Notes: generated from the letters alone by a model not told the origin. 64,000 nucleotides of DNA from Biomaibacter acetigenes (GCF_003691585.1 NZ_CP033169.1:2294001-2358000); one strand, 5' to 3'; positions 17,198-25,580 are shown, counted from the stretch's first letter. Translations and numbers: made by a program.

Positions 17198-19606
17198 ATG
17201 AAAAAGCTTCTGGTATTTCTCTTGGCTGTGACCCTGGTTTTTGGGGCCACAAATTTCTGCAGTGCAAAGGGATTTGCCGAAACTCAGGATTTTTCCAGAA
17301 ACCTGACACCACCTAATGAAGCGGGCATCGCTAAAATGCTCATCCAGAAAGGCGTCATTGACAAAAATGCTTCTCAGGAAGAAATGGAAAAGGCGGTAAC
17401 GAAGTATTTAAGGGAAAGACTGACCCCGGCAAAGACCAGAGATGTGGACAAAATGGTGCTTCTGAAGAAAATCAAGAATTACAATGAAGAAAACATTCAA
17501 TACGGCAACATGCTGAACGGCAGGAAATTTGGAAAGAAAATCACGGATATTGAAGGAGTGAAGGAAAAGCCGTGGACCGGTGAAGTCCGAAAGGCAAAGC
17601 TTCTGGTGCTGCTGGCGGAATTCGGAGATGATGAATACGACAGCGGCCCAGTCCACAATCAGATTGCAAAACCTTTACCGGAGGATAACACCAGTTTCTG
17701 GGTGGAGGATTTCAGCCAGGAGCATTATGAAAAGATGCTGTTTACGGAAGGTGGCTACGATGCCATCGACCAGAGCGGCAGTACCCTGCACCTGGACAGC
17801 ATGGTGGATTATTATCTGGAGCAATCCGGCGGCAGCTTCAAGGTGGATGGAGATGCATACGGCTGGTTTAAACTGCCCCATTCGGAAGCCTACTACGGGG
17901 ATGATGACCCTGACAGGCCCGGCATGGACGGCGTTGACGGACTGTATCCCGGAACCCCCAGGGACCTGGTAAAAGACCTTCTTGTGGTAGCCAGAGAAGC
18001 AGGAGTTCCTTTTGAAGACTATGATATGGAAGATCCATTTGATCTGGATGGAGACGGGAATTTTGATGAACCTGACGGCATCATCGACCACCTTGTTATA
18101 GTGCATGCAGGCGTGGACCAGAGCGGAGGCGGCGGTGCTCAGGGCGACAATGCCATATGGGCCCACAGTTCCTCGGTCTTTGAGTTAATCCCCTCGGATA
18201 ACCCAACGGTGCCCTACTGGGGAGACAACATGCTGGCATACAACTATATTATTCAGGGCGAGGATGGCACCATAGGCGTTTTTTGCCATGAATTCGGCCA
18301 TGATATAGGCCTTCCCGATGAGTACGACACCATATACAGTGGCAACGGAGACCCTGTAGGATTCTATTCGCTAATGTCCAGCGGAAGCTGGAGCGGAAAA
18401 CCACTGGGCACCAAGCCAACCCCCATAAGCCCCTGGGGCAGGTGGATACTGGGACAGATCTGGGGTGGACAGTGGGTGCAGCCCACAGAAGTTGATTTCA
18501 ATGAAATTAGCGATGACGGCCTGTTCTTCAAGCTGGACCAGACCACCAGTGTGGGCAGCAACAACCAGGTTGTCAAAGTGAACCTGCCGAATAAACTAAA
18601 GATTCTAACGGAGCCCTATGAAGGAAGTTATGAATGGTATGGCGGAAAAGGCGATGAAATAGACCATACCGTAGCAACCCGGGTGTATTTGCCCGATGCC
18701 GCCAGCATATCTCTCGACTTCTGGACATGGTACAACATAGAAGAAGGATGGGATTTCGGTTTTGTCCAGGTTTCCACCGATGGTGGAGTCACCTGGAAAT
18801 CCCTTTCATCGGAAAGGACCACCGATGCCATCGTGCCCGACGGCTACCCGGCTATCAAGGAAAACATGCCCGGATATACCGGCAGCAGCGGCGGATGGGT
18901 GCATGAAATTATGGACCTTTCGGAATATAAGGGCCAGAATATCATGCTCCAGTTCAGGTACATGACGGACTGGGCCACTTCTCTGGAAGGCTTCTTCGTG
19001 GATGATATCAAAGTTATTGCCGACGGAAATGTAATTTTCCATGACAATGCCGAAAATGGCGAGGGACAGTGGGAAGTCAACGGCTGGTATATCACTGAAG
19101 GGTTTGAGGAAAAGGCCCACTATTACCTGCTAGAATGGAGAAATCTCACCAAGACCGATGAAGGGCTTTTGTACGGATACAACTGGGTGGATTACGATAA
19201 GGGAATAGCCGAATATTTCAGGCATGAACCGGGGTTGATAGTATGGTACAGGGACACATCCTATGATGACAACTGGGTGGGAGTGCATCCGGGACATGGA
19301 TTCCTGGGCATAGTAGATTCTCACCCGCAGCCCATGGTGGCCCAGGGTGTGGATATAAGGACCAGGATACAGATTCACGATGCGGCCTTCAGCCTGGATC
19401 GGGTACAGGACAAGGTGTTTACCTTCTTCGGCAAGACCCACACTTTCCAGGGTAAACAGGCTCAGCCCGAATTTAATGATTCCCACAAATACTGGAATCC
19501 GAAAGCCCCCAGCAGCGGCATAATAGTCCCCGATTACGGAATCAAATTCAAGGTTATAGGCCGCTCTCCCGATTTCACGGTGGGAGAAATCGCGATATAT
19601 AAATAA
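17198..19606 (+). CDS. Secreted M6-family metalloprotease (immune inhibitor A-like)
   Basis: 802 residues with a clear signal peptide (MKKLLVFLLAVTLVFGATNFCSA). The catalytic zinc motif HEFGHDIGLPDEYD starts at about residue 364 (HExxH with the downstream Asp typical of M6). N-terminal propeptide-like helices lie at 30-120, the catalytic domain at about 125-460, and a C-terminal beta-rich adhesion-type region at about 520-660 (SLDFWTWYNIEEGWDFGFVQ, VQVSTDGGVTWKSLS, GFFVDDIKVIADG), as in InhA. It probably degrades extracellular protein as a nutrient source. Monocistronic, with its own promoter and terminator. Confidence 0.92.
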   Translation: MKKLLVFLLAVTLVFGATNFCSAKGFAETQDFSRNLTPPNEAGIAKMLIQKGVIDKNASQEEMEKAVTKYLRERLTPAKTRDVDKMVLLKKIKNYNEENIQYGNMLNGRKFGKKITDIEGVKEKPWTGEVRKAKLLVLLAEFGDDEYDSGPVHNQIAKPLPEDNTSFWVEDFSQEHYEKMLFTEGGYDAIDQSGSTLHLDSMVDYYLEQSGGSFKVDGDAYGWFKLPHSEAYYGDDDPDRPGMDGVDGLYPGTPRDLVKDLLVVAREAGVPFEDYDMEDPFDLDGDGNFDEPDGIIDHLVIVHAGVDQSGGGGAQGDNAIWAHSSSVFELIPSDNPTVPYWGDNMLAYNYIIQGEDGTIGVFCHEFGHDIGLPDEYDTIYSGNGDPVGFYSLMSSGSWSGKPLGTKPTPISPWGRWILGQIWGGQWVQPTEVDFNEISDDGLFFKLDQTTSVGSNNQVVKVNLPNKLKILTEPYEGSYEWYGGKGDEIDHTVATRVYLPDAASISLDFWTWYNIEEGWDFGFVQVSTDGGVTWKSLSSERTTDAIVPDGYPAIKENMPGYTGSSGGWVHEIMDLSEYKGQNIMLQFRYMTDWATSLEGFFVDDIKVIADGNVIFHDNAENGEGQWEVNGWYITEGFEEKAHYYLLEWRNLTKTDEGLLYGYNWVDYDKGIAEYFRHEPGLIVWYRDTSYDDNWVGVHPGHGFLGIVDSHPQPMVAQGVDIRTRIQIHDAAFSLDRVQDKVFTFFGKTHTFQGKQAQPEFNDSHKYWNPKAPSSGIIVPDYGIKFKVIGRSPDFTVGEIAIYK

Positions 19607-19622
19607 TATAAATAGCAAAAAT

Positions 19623-19650
19623 GAAGCCTCCATTGGGGGCTTCTTATAAT
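19623..19650 (+). terminator. Terminator of the M6 protease gene
   Basis: 9-bp stem GAAGCCTCC / GGGGGCTTC (one wobble) with a 3-nt loop, followed by TTATAAT. It begins 17 nt after the protease stop. Confidence 0.65.
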
Positions 19651-19756
19651 CCAGCACATCGTAAACCGTGTCATATATCTCAAACACCGAACCGCTGTTG
19701 ACATCAAGAACTATGTTTTTGTCAAATACCCGAAATTTATGGATTTGCCCTCTCAA
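19646..19756 (-). pseudogene. N-terminal remnant of a SCIFF-type radical SAM maturase
   Basis: A TTG start with AAGG-containing ribosome site opens 37 codons reading RGQIHKFRVFDKNIVLDVNS then GSVFEIYDTVYDVLDY. The IHKF...NIVLDVNSG-V...D-VYDVL-Y pattern is the RiPP-recognition-type N-terminus of the six-cysteine (SCIFF) thioether maturases that are near-universal in Clostridia. After DY the frame runs into the protease terminator and antisense of that gene, with no radical SAM CxxxCxxC. I infer a deletion remnant; no SCIFF precursor is visible beside it. Confidence 0.6.
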
Positions 19757-19799
19757 GTACCTTATCTCCTGCTGCTTCTATAATTTTTTATAATATGCA

Positions 19800-20540
19800 C
19801 TAGATAACAAAACCGCCATTAGGGCTTATTACCTGCCCAGTAATAAAATCCGCTTTGTCAGACGCTAAAAATAGTGCGCATTGGGCGACATCGTCCACTG
19901 TCCCTAATCTCATAAGCGGTGTGTTATTACTCAACATTTCAAGATCTTCAGTGGTAAAATCTTTTAACATATCTGTCTGTATAATCCCAGGAGCAATGCA
20001 GTTAACCTGGATATGCAAAGGACCAAGTTCTTTGGCAAGTGCTTTTGTGAAACCGATTATCCCTGCTTTTACGGCAGAATAATGGACTTCGCATGCAGCA
20101 CCAACCATCCCCCATATTGAAGATATATTGATAATTTTACCCTGTTTTTTGGATATCATATACCTAACAACACTCTGGGTGCAATGAAAAACACTGTTAA
20201 AATTATTTTTGACCATATTTTCCCAATCATCTTCAGTTATATCGATAAACATCTTGGACTGACTAATTCCTGCATTGTTTATAAGTACATCAACTGTATC
20301 AAATTGTGCCAAGCAAAACCTTATCATATTATCAACCTGTTTACGGTCGGCAACATCGGCTTGGTACAGTGCTACTGACAGTCCCTTTGTACGCAATGTT
20401 TCGTAGAAATTCCTTGCTTCATTTTCAGAACGGTGATAGTTTATTAATACATTATAACCGTTTACTGCAAACAACTCTGCGATTTTTCTTCCAATCCCCC
20501 TTGAAGCTCCTGTTACAATTACTGTTTTGGATTTAGCCAT
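19800..20540 (-). CDS. Short-chain dehydrogenase/reductase (FabG-like)
   Basis: About 246 residues from the ATG at 20540 (GTAGGTTATATT upstream); the in-frame ATG further upstream adds an unlikely extension. Rossmann motif TGASRGIGRKIAELF, NNAG at about 85 (VLINNAGISQ), catalytic Ser in NISSIWG, and Tyr-x3-Lys in HYSAVKAG are all intact. The C-terminus VISPNGGFVI is typical of 3-oxoacyl-ACP reductase-like SDRs. NAD(P)H-dependent; the substrate cannot be told because it is isolated from fatty-acid genes. It sits between gene remnants on both sides. Confidence 0.85.
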   Translation of the reverse strand: MAKSKTVIVTGASRGIGRKIAELFAVNGYNVLINYHRSENEARNFYETLRTKGLSVALYQADVADRKQVDNMIRFCLAQFDTVDVLINNAGISQSKMFIDITEDDWENMVKNNFNSVFHCTQSVVRYMISKKQGKIINISSIWGMVGAACEVHYSAVKAGIIGFTKALAKELGPLHIQVNCIAPGIIQTDMLKDFTTEDLEMLSNNTPLMRLGTVDDVAQCALFLASDKADFITGQVISPNGGFVI

Positions 20541-20586
20541 AATATAACCTACCTTACTTATCTTTAAACTATTGTGCAATTCAACT

Positions 20587-20818
20587 TCATTGGTATCTAC
20601 TTACTAATTCTACCACATCAGGGAAATCTATACCAAGCTGTTTTACAGTCTCAAGGGTAGGCACTCCGTTGGAATTCCAGCCCCTGCGCTTATATACCGC
20701 ATCACACAGCTTTTGATACTGGGATTCCCTGTATTCCCGGAGGATCTTCATTTTTTCTTCGGTGGGTTTTTCCTCAATATCATATCCCAATTCATTCAGC
20801 TGTTTGTCATACCTTTCT
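20587..20818 (-). pseudogene. C-terminal remnant of a tungsten aldehyde:ferredoxin oxidoreductase
   Basis: About 76 codons in one frame (KERYDKQLNELGYDIEEKPT to the stop at 20587). The tail KLCDAVYKRRGWNSNGVPTL followed by ETVKQLGIDFPDVVELV matches the end of clostridial AOR enzymes (RGW-x-x-NG-P-T...LGL). The cofactor- and cluster-binding parts are missing. It is fused out of frame to a start of a ferredoxin-like gene at 20819-20869. Confidence 0.6.
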
Positions 20819-20869
20819 TTATGCCCCGCACCCGTTACACAATTCTGGTTTTGTCTTTACTATTTTCAT
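20819..20869 (-). pseudogene. Start of a ferredoxin-like gene, cut after 16 codons
   Basis: GGGGGTGAC ribosome site and ATG at 20869 encode MKIVKTKPELCNGCGA and then stop. ELCNGCGA is the first half of a [4Fe-4S] ligand motif (CxxCxxC). The reading frame ends exactly where the AOR tail begins, which looks like a deletion junction inside a former aor-type operon. Short, so chance cannot be fully excluded. Confidence 0.45.
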
Positions 20870-20889
20870 TAAGTCACCCCCAATACATT

Positions 20890-21759
20890 TTACTCTTGTC
20901 TACATCCAGAGTCACCGAATGATAATACTGCCACATTTTTTAAAACCTCCGCCGCCGGGCCAAAAGAGTACTCGACCGGCGGAACACCTTTTGATATGGC
21001 TTTTACAACGTCTTCGTCAAAGGGTATTTTCCCTATGACCTCAATACCTTTATAAATACAGTACTGTTCGATCTCTTTGCTTTTTTCTTGCGCCAGGTCG
21101 AACTTATTGATCACTACCTTTACGGTTACTTTAAAATTCTCCGCCAGCTTCAATACTCTCTCCAAATCATGCAATCCCGCGGCGGTAGGCTCCGTTACGA
21201 TCAGAGCCACATCGGCTCCGGAAAGGGTGGAAATTACCGGGCAGCCGATTCCCGGCGGGCCGTCGGTGATTATATATTTATATCCTTCTCTTTCGGCTAT
21301 ATCCCGGGCGGTCTTTTTTACCAGCGAAACCAGTTTGCCAGAATTTTCCTCGGCTATTCCCAGCCTGGCATGGACCATGGGGCCGTATCTGGTGTCAGAG
21401 ATATACCAGTGGCCCGAAAGAGTGTCAACCATGTCAATGGCCTTTTCAGGACATATATTATAGCATACCCCGCAGCCCTCGCAAAAAGTGGGGTTTACTT
21501 TAAAATCTTTTATGGCATCAAAGCGGCATACTGTTTCACATTTGCCGCACCTTATGCATTTATGTTCACTTATGCGAGCCTTCTGACTTCCCCAGAACTT
21601 AAAGGTGTCTTTAATCTTCGGGTTTAAAAGCAGGTATAGGTCGGCTGCATCCACGTCACAGTCGGTCAAAACCGCATCTTTTGCTAAAGCCGCAAGAGAG
21701 GCCGTCACTGTAGTCTTTCCTGTACCACCTTTACCGCTCAGTACAATTATTTCCTTCAT
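20890..21759 (-). CDS. MinD-superfamily ATPase with inserted ferredoxin domain (second of pair)
   Basis: About 289 residues from the ATG at 21759, whose ATGA overlaps the stop of the preceding paralogue. The deviant Walker A VLSGKGGTGKTTVTASLAAL opens the protein. Two [4Fe-4S] motifs at about residues 65-110 (CIRCGKCETVCRFDAI and CEGCGVCYNICPEKAI) are inserted in the ATPase domain. Switch II is ITDGPPGIGCPVISTLSGAD. Such paired ATPases are typical of anaerobes and are thought to help assemble or move metal clusters, together with NifX-type and Mrp proteins. Cytoplasmic. Confidence 0.85.
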   Translation of the reverse strand: MKEIIVLSGKGGTGKTTVTASLAALAKDAVLTDCDVDAADLYLLLNPKIKDTFKFWGSQKARISEHKCIRCGKCETVCRFDAIKDFKVNPTFCEGCGVCYNICPEKAIDMVDTLSGHWYISDTRYGPMVHARLGIAEENSGKLVSLVKKTARDIAEREGYKYIITDGPPGIGCPVISTLSGADVALIVTEPTAAGLHDLERVLKLAENFKVTVKVVINKFDLAQEKSKEIEQYCIYKGIEVIGKIPFDEDVVKAISKGVPPVEYSFGPAAEVLKNVAVLSFGDSGCRQE

Positions 21760-22601
21760 GCCTCCACCCGCCTTTCTATGGCCTTCCATAAGTTGTTAAA
21801 GGACTGTCTGAGCTCGGGAAATTCTTCAACGAGCAGTCCCCCCCGGGCACAGCAGGCCGCATACCGCCGGTCAAAGGGAATCTTCATCAGCAGGGGTATA
21901 TTCTGCTCCTGCAGATATTTTTCGACTTCACCATCTCCCATACCCGCCCTGTTTATTACGACACCAAAGGAAATCCCGAGTTCCCTGACAACCCCCACGG
22001 CCAGCTGCAAATCACTCAAGCCGAAGGGTGTGGGTTCCGTCACCAGCACACAGTAATCGGCTCCAGATACAGCATTTATCATGGGACACGATGTGCCCGG
22101 CGGTGAATCGATTATTACCGCAGGGCCACTTTTTATCCGGCTTTTCACTTTCTTGATTACCGGTGGAGCCAGAACCGAGCCGATGGAAAGTGTCCCCTGG
22201 ACAAATTCTATACCTTTCGCAGTGCCCCGTTCCACAAGCCCTATTTCTTTATGTATTTCCGTTATGGCTCCCGCCGGGCAGAGCAGGCTGCATCCCCCGC
22301 AGCCGTGGCAGAGTTCCTCAAACACCAGTATCTTTTTGCCCAGATCCGCCAGGGCGTGATAGGCGCATATTCTGGTGCAAATTCCACAGTGGGTGCATTT
22401 ATCGGAATCTATGGAAGGCACTGGCAGTGTAACGGACTCCCTTTCTGTAAATTCCGGCATTAAGAAAAGGTGGGCGTTAGGTTCTTCCACATCACAATCT
22501 AATAGTGCTACCGGCATTTTGTCTTTTAATGAAACGGCAAGATTGGCGGCTACCGTGGTCTTCCCGGTGCCGCCTTTCCCGCTGGCAATGGCAATTATCA
22601 T
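21756..22601 (-). CDS. MinD-superfamily ATPase with inserted ferredoxin domain (first of pair)
   Basis: About 281 residues starting MIIAIASGKGGTGKTTVAANL at 22601, with GGCGGTG upstream. Same architecture as its neighbour: deviant Walker A, two four-cysteine motifs (CTHCGICTRICAYHAL and CHGCGGCSLLCPAGAI), and IIDSPPGTSCPMINAVSGAD. The conserved Cys in both PPGTSCP / PPGIGCP motifs may add a cluster ligand. It follows the NifX-type gene by 34 nt and overlaps the next ATPase by 4 nt, so the pair is likely made in equal amounts and may act as a heterodimer. Confidence 0.87.
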   Translation of the reverse strand: MIIAIASGKGGTGKTTVAANLAVSLKDKMPVALLDCDVEEPNAHLFLMPEFTERESVTLPVPSIDSDKCTHCGICTRICAYHALADLGKKILVFEELCHGCGGCSLLCPAGAITEIHKEIGLVERGTAKGIEFVQGTLSIGSVLAPPVIKKVKSRIKSGPAVIIDSPPGTSCPMINAVSGADYCVLVTEPTPFGLSDLQLAVGVVRELGISFGVVINRAGMGDGEVEKYLQEQNIPLLMKIPFDRRYAACCARGGLLVEEFPELRQSFNNLWKAIERRVEA

Positions 22602-22635
22602 GTTTTCACCGCCATTTGGAAAATAATCTTGAGCT

Positions 22636-23004
22636 TCAGTGGGAGCAATGCCCACCATGGTCTCCTTCTCCATGGTCGCACAGATTGCAGCCGTCCGCAA
22701 TATTTCCTTTGAGATATTCCTGTATCACATCGTCCACTCTGCCGGAAACACCGGTTATGGTTTCTATATTATTTTGGGCGAACAGTTCCTGAGCCCTTGG
22801 GCCCATACCCCCGGCTATAATGCAGTTGACTCCTAATTCTGCCAGATACCCGGGCAGGAAACCCGGCTGGTGCCCCGGATTTTCAATTACCAATTTCGAG
22901 TTTATCTTGTTTTGCTTTTCATCCACATCATATATGGTATACTGGGGACAGTGCCCGAAATGGGCTGAAACTACATTTCCTTCGGTGGCTATGGCTATCT
23001 TCAT
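22636..23004 (-). CDS. NifX/NafY-family metal-cofactor protein with His/Cys tail
   Basis: 122 residues. The core MKIAIATEGNVVSAHFGHCP and CIIAGGMGPRAQELFAQNNI is the dinitrogenase iron-molybdenum cofactor family fold, which binds FeMo-co precursors or other Fe-S species. The C-terminus is a metal-rich tail CNLCDHGEGDHGGHCSH with 4 His and 3 Cys. No nif structural genes are in the window, so a nitrogenase role is not implied. First gene of the MinD operon; a terminator ends the preceding paralogue 18 nt downstream of that gene. Confidence 0.85.
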   Translation of the reverse strand: MKIAIATEGNVVSAHFGHCPQYTIYDVDEKQNKINSKLVIENPGHQPGFLPGYLAELGVNCIIAGGMGPRAQELFAQNNIETITGVSGRVDDVIQEYLKGNIADGCNLCDHGEGDHGGHCSH

Positions 23005-23040
23005 TATAAAACTCCTCCAATCTTAATATTGGCTCTAATG

Positions 23041-23074
23041 TAAAAAGTATCATCGATGCCAGGTAATGGCATCG
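23041..23074 (-). terminator. Terminator after the upstream NifX-type gene
   Basis: 7-bp stem CGATGCC / GGCATCG (23054-23060 with 23068-23074), then ATGATACTTTTTAC on the minus strand. It lies between the two NifX-type genes, so they may be differently expressed. Confidence 0.65.
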
Positions 23075-23090
23075 GCACTTTTTTGACTTT

Positions 23091-23447
23091 TTACATATGC
23101 GGTGTTGTCGTAGGGCCAGAAGCCATGCTCAATTTGCCTTCTCTAAAATATTCCAGGGCTTCCCTGACGCTTATAGAATTGGTAGTAAATACTTTTATTC
23201 CGGATTCCGTCAATACCCTCATGGCATTTGGACCCACATTCCCGGTTATCAGAGCCGAAGCTTTTTTATCCACTATGAACTGGGCCACCTGAACACCCGT
23301 GCCGTGAGCACCGCTTGCATATTCGTTTTCCACGGCTTCAAATTCTTTTGTATCAGAATCCGCAAATATAAAATACCTGCAGCGGCCGAATCTTTCGTCC
23401 ACCATGGAATTTAGATCTTTACCTGCGGCTGTAACAGCAACTTTCAT
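23091..23447 (-). CDS. NifX/NafY-family metal-cofactor protein
   Basis: 118 residues. MKVAVTAAGKDLNSMVDERFGRCRYFIF, then ASALITGNVGPNAMRVLTESGIKVF, matches the dinitrogenase Fe-Mo cofactor family. DERFGRC carries the conserved Cys near a putative ligand site. The His/Cys tail of its paralogue is absent. A 17-nt perfect AT palindrome lies 106 nt upstream. Probably Fe-S or molybdenum/tungsten cofactor handling; exact role unknown. Confidence 0.85.
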   Translation of the reverse strand: MKVAVTAAGKDLNSMVDERFGRCRYFIFADSDTKEFEAVENEYASGAHGTGVQVAQFIVDKKASALITGNVGPNAMRVLTESGIKVFTTNSISVREALEYFREGKLSMASGPTTTPHM

Positions 23448-23552
23448 AAGTTAAATCCCTCGCTTTTTTAATTTAGGGCTGCCACCCTTTTATGAAAAAT
23501 GCCCCTTTTTCGCCGAAAAAAATTTAGATATTTTGGCTAAAAATATGTTATA

Positions 23553-23569
23553 ATTATAATAATTATAAT
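23553..23569. promoter_or_regulatory. AT-rich palindrome between NifX and DUF5320 genes
   Basis: ATTATAAT-A-ATTATAAT is a perfect 8-1-8 palindrome, in the form of Fur/PerR-family boxes (7-1-7 type, ATAAT half sites) but AT-only, so chance is possible. It overlaps potential -10 sequences in the promoter region of the minus-strand NifX gene. Confidence 0.4.
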
Positions 23570-23668
23570 AGTATACAGCTAAATTTTAAACATTGCATAA
23601 TCTGTTGATTTTGTAAAGATGTGGCAGGGGCTGGCCGCCATCCGCCCCTGCCAATGAGCCTAACTTTT

Positions 23669-24067
23669 TCAGCCCTGGCTTTTTTCTGCATCAGGGCCTT
23701 CTTTTTTTGCCCTTTTAAGTTCTTCCAATCTCGCTTCTATTTCTTTCAGCTGTTCCTTCAGGTATTTGGCCTCCTGAGAAAGGGCCTCTGCCTCATACTT
23801 TTGTTCATCCTCGGCGGCAGGATATACCGCCGCAGGGTCAAAAGGGTAATATCCCCTTGCCCAAAACGGCAGCCCGGTAGCATAATAGCGCCACCTCCAT
23901 CCCCGGCCGGCGCCCAACCCAAGGCCACGGCCATAACCTGCCGCTCTTCGCCAGAATCTCCCGACAGGGTTCATATAGCCCGGTACCGGAAAACCGGCAC
24001 AGAAACCGGCGGCTCTGCCGGTCATGGGGCCGAACCCCAGGGGGCCAGTTCCATCGCCTCTAGGCAT
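23669..24067 (-). CDS. DUF5320 family protein
   Basis: About 132 residues from the ATG at 24067, with AAGGAGGTG 7 nt upstream; an in-frame GTG at 24076 lies inside that ribosome site. MPRGDGTGPLGFGPMTGRAA is the DUF5320 signature, followed by a Gly/Arg/aromatic-rich middle (GRGLGLGAGRGWRWRYYATG) and a C-terminal coiled coil (EAEALSQEAKYLKEQLKEIE). The family nearly always sits beside MinD/NifX/DUF134 genes in anaerobes, as here. Function unknown. Confidence 0.85.
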   Translation of the reverse strand: MPRGDGTGPLGFGPMTGRAAGFCAGFPVPGYMNPVGRFWRRAAGYGRGLGLGAGRGWRWRYYATGLPFWARGYYPFDPAAVYPAAEDEQKYEAEALSQEAKYLKEQLKEIEARLEELKRAKKEGPDAEKSQG

Positions 24068-24177
24068 GTTTTTCACCTCCTTTTGAAGAATCGTAATTTT
24101 AGTCTAGGACTCCAATGCTGCTGCCGAAGGCGGCTGTATATCTCCGGCAGTCAACATTTTTATTCCTTCTTAAATTT

Positions 24178-25017
24178 TTATTTCTTCTTAAGGCGTTCCA
24201 GATCTTTTACCCATTCTCCCATGCCTTTTATTCCATCGCTATCGTACATCTCTATGCTGCCGCTGTCGCACAGCTCGGCAAGTTTGTAATCTAACGGCAG
24301 GGAACCCAGATATGGAATCTGCACCTGCTCCGCAGCTTTGCTCCCGCGGCTTTCACCAAATATGTTTATCTTCTCACCGCATTTGGGACAAATCAGGTAA
24401 CTGTAATTTTCCACAAGGCCCAATATGGGAACGCCCATCATCCTTGTCATATTTATTGCCTTCTTTACCACCATCATAACCAGATCCTGAGGTGATGAGA
24501 CGATTACCAGTCCGTCCACGGGCAAAGACTGCATGACGGTAAGCGGCGCATCGCCGGTGCCCGGAGGAAGGTCAATGAGCAAAAAGTCCAGGTCTCCCCA
24601 TATCACATCGGTCCAGAATTGTTTTACTGCGTTTGCAATAAGGGGGCCTCTCCATATGACAGGGTCATCCTCATTTTCCAGCAGCAGATTCAGAGACATT
24701 ATCCGTATTCCCGAGGAGCTTTCGGGCGGCATCAGGCCGAAACCGATATTCTCAGGACGGTTTTTTACACCGAACATCCTCGGTATGCTGGGCCCGGTGA
24801 TATCGGCATCAAGGATGCCTACTTTGTAGCCTTTCCTCTGCAGGCTTACAGCTAGAAGCCCGGTTACGGTGGACTTGCCCACTCCGCCTTTTCCGCTCAT
24901 AATCGCTACTACATTTTTTATGCGGTTTAACTCACCCCCAGGGATTTTTTCTACTCCAGGAGCAGTAGAGGCTTTTTCCTCCCGATCTTTTTGTGCGGTG
25001 GTTTTGTTTTGATTCAT
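24178..25017 (-). CDS. Mrp/NBP35-family Fe-S cluster carrier ATPase
   Basis: About 279 residues from the ATG at 25017 (AAAGGGTG upstream). Deviant Walker A SGKGGVGKSTVTGLLAVSL, switch motifs DADITGPSIPRMFG and LLIDLPPGTGDAPLTVMQSL, and the C-terminal CPKCGEKINIFGE with the conserved CxxC that holds a bridging [4Fe-4S] cluster at the dimer interface. It donates Fe-S clusters to target proteins in the cytosol. Upstream of DUF5320 by 111 nt; part of the metal-cluster locus that spans 20.9-25.4 kb. Confidence 0.92.
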   Translation of the reverse strand: MNQNKTTAQKDREEKASTAPGVEKIPGGELNRIKNVVAIMSGKGGVGKSTVTGLLAVSLQRKGYKVGILDADITGPSIPRMFGVKNRPENIGFGLMPPESSSGIRIMSLNLLLENEDDPVIWRGPLIANAVKQFWTDVIWGDLDFLLIDLPPGTGDAPLTVMQSLPVDGLVIVSSPQDLVMMVVKKAINMTRMMGVPILGLVENYSYLICPKCGEKINIFGESRGSKAAEQVQIPYLGSLPLDYKLAELCDSGSIEMYDSDGIKGMGEWVKDLERLKKK

Positions 25018-25106
25018 TAAATACACCCTTTCTTTTTTGATTATGAGGATTTTAAAACCGCAGATGTTGCATCAGTAGATTTTTCTTTCACCGCCTTTGC
25101 CCAGGG

Positions 25107-25437
25107 TTAATCTAAATAATCAAACGGCCCTCTTTGCCGGCGGCCATGGCACCATCCCCTGTGATTTCCCGCTGGAACCCATTCCGTACTGTGACATTCC
25201 GGGCATTCAGAGGCCTGAATATTTTCCTTCTGAACTTCCTCCCAGACATGGCCACATTTCAAACACTTCACAAATTGTGAAAAATGATATTTCCCGCCTT
25301 CTATTCTAATGGCTTTTCCTTTTACCAGCGCATCGGCCCCTTTACAGTGAGCCGAGTTTAATATCCTAAAGAAAGTCGGCCGGGAGATACCCATTTTTTC
25401 GGCACAATCTTCCTCTCTCCCCTTGTTATGGTCATAT
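25107..25437 (-). pseudogene. 5'-truncated DUF134 (UPF0251) regulator-like gene
   Basis: The frame EDCAEKMGISRPTFFRILNS then GADALVKGKAIRIEGGKYHF is the helix-turn-helix half of DUF134. The usual ~45 N-terminal residues (PRP..RRV...LEELEA) are missing: upstream the frame meets a stop at about 25440 after unrelated codons. The C-terminal extension has a zinc ribbon (CLKCGHVW...CPECHS) and a GRRQRG tail. An ATG at 25394 could still give a 95-residue protein, so it is either a dead gene or a short expressed remnant. Its neighbour across the promoter region is also broken. Confidence 0.6.
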
Positions 25438-25477
25438 GTTTATAACTTTCAATTTTATTATATTGCTATTGTGAACT

Positions 25478-25515
25478 TATGTCAATAATAGTATTCTTTT
25501 TTTATTATTGACATA
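25478..25515. promoter_or_regulatory. 13-bp inverted repeat between divergent gene remnants
   Basis: TATGTCAATAATA (25478-25490) and TATTATTGACATA (25503-25515) are perfect inverted copies separated by 12 nt. An additional pair GGTCATATG / CATATGACC flanks it (25430-25440 and 25512-25520). The plus strand also reads TTGACA followed 17-18 nt later by TAGTAT/TATTAT, so it overlaps a likely promoter. Probable operator for the truncated DUF134 protein or another regulator. Confidence 0.5.
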
Positions 25516-25580
25516 TGACCAATATAGTATTATATTGAAAATGAACGTTATAAATTTCATAAATAATTCGAGGGGGCAAA

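Noticed and set aside
22636-23447. nif gene cluster for nitrogen fixation
   Set aside because: NifX-type proteins and a NifU start occur, but no nifH/D/K/E/N/B is present; the family is broader than nitrogenase.
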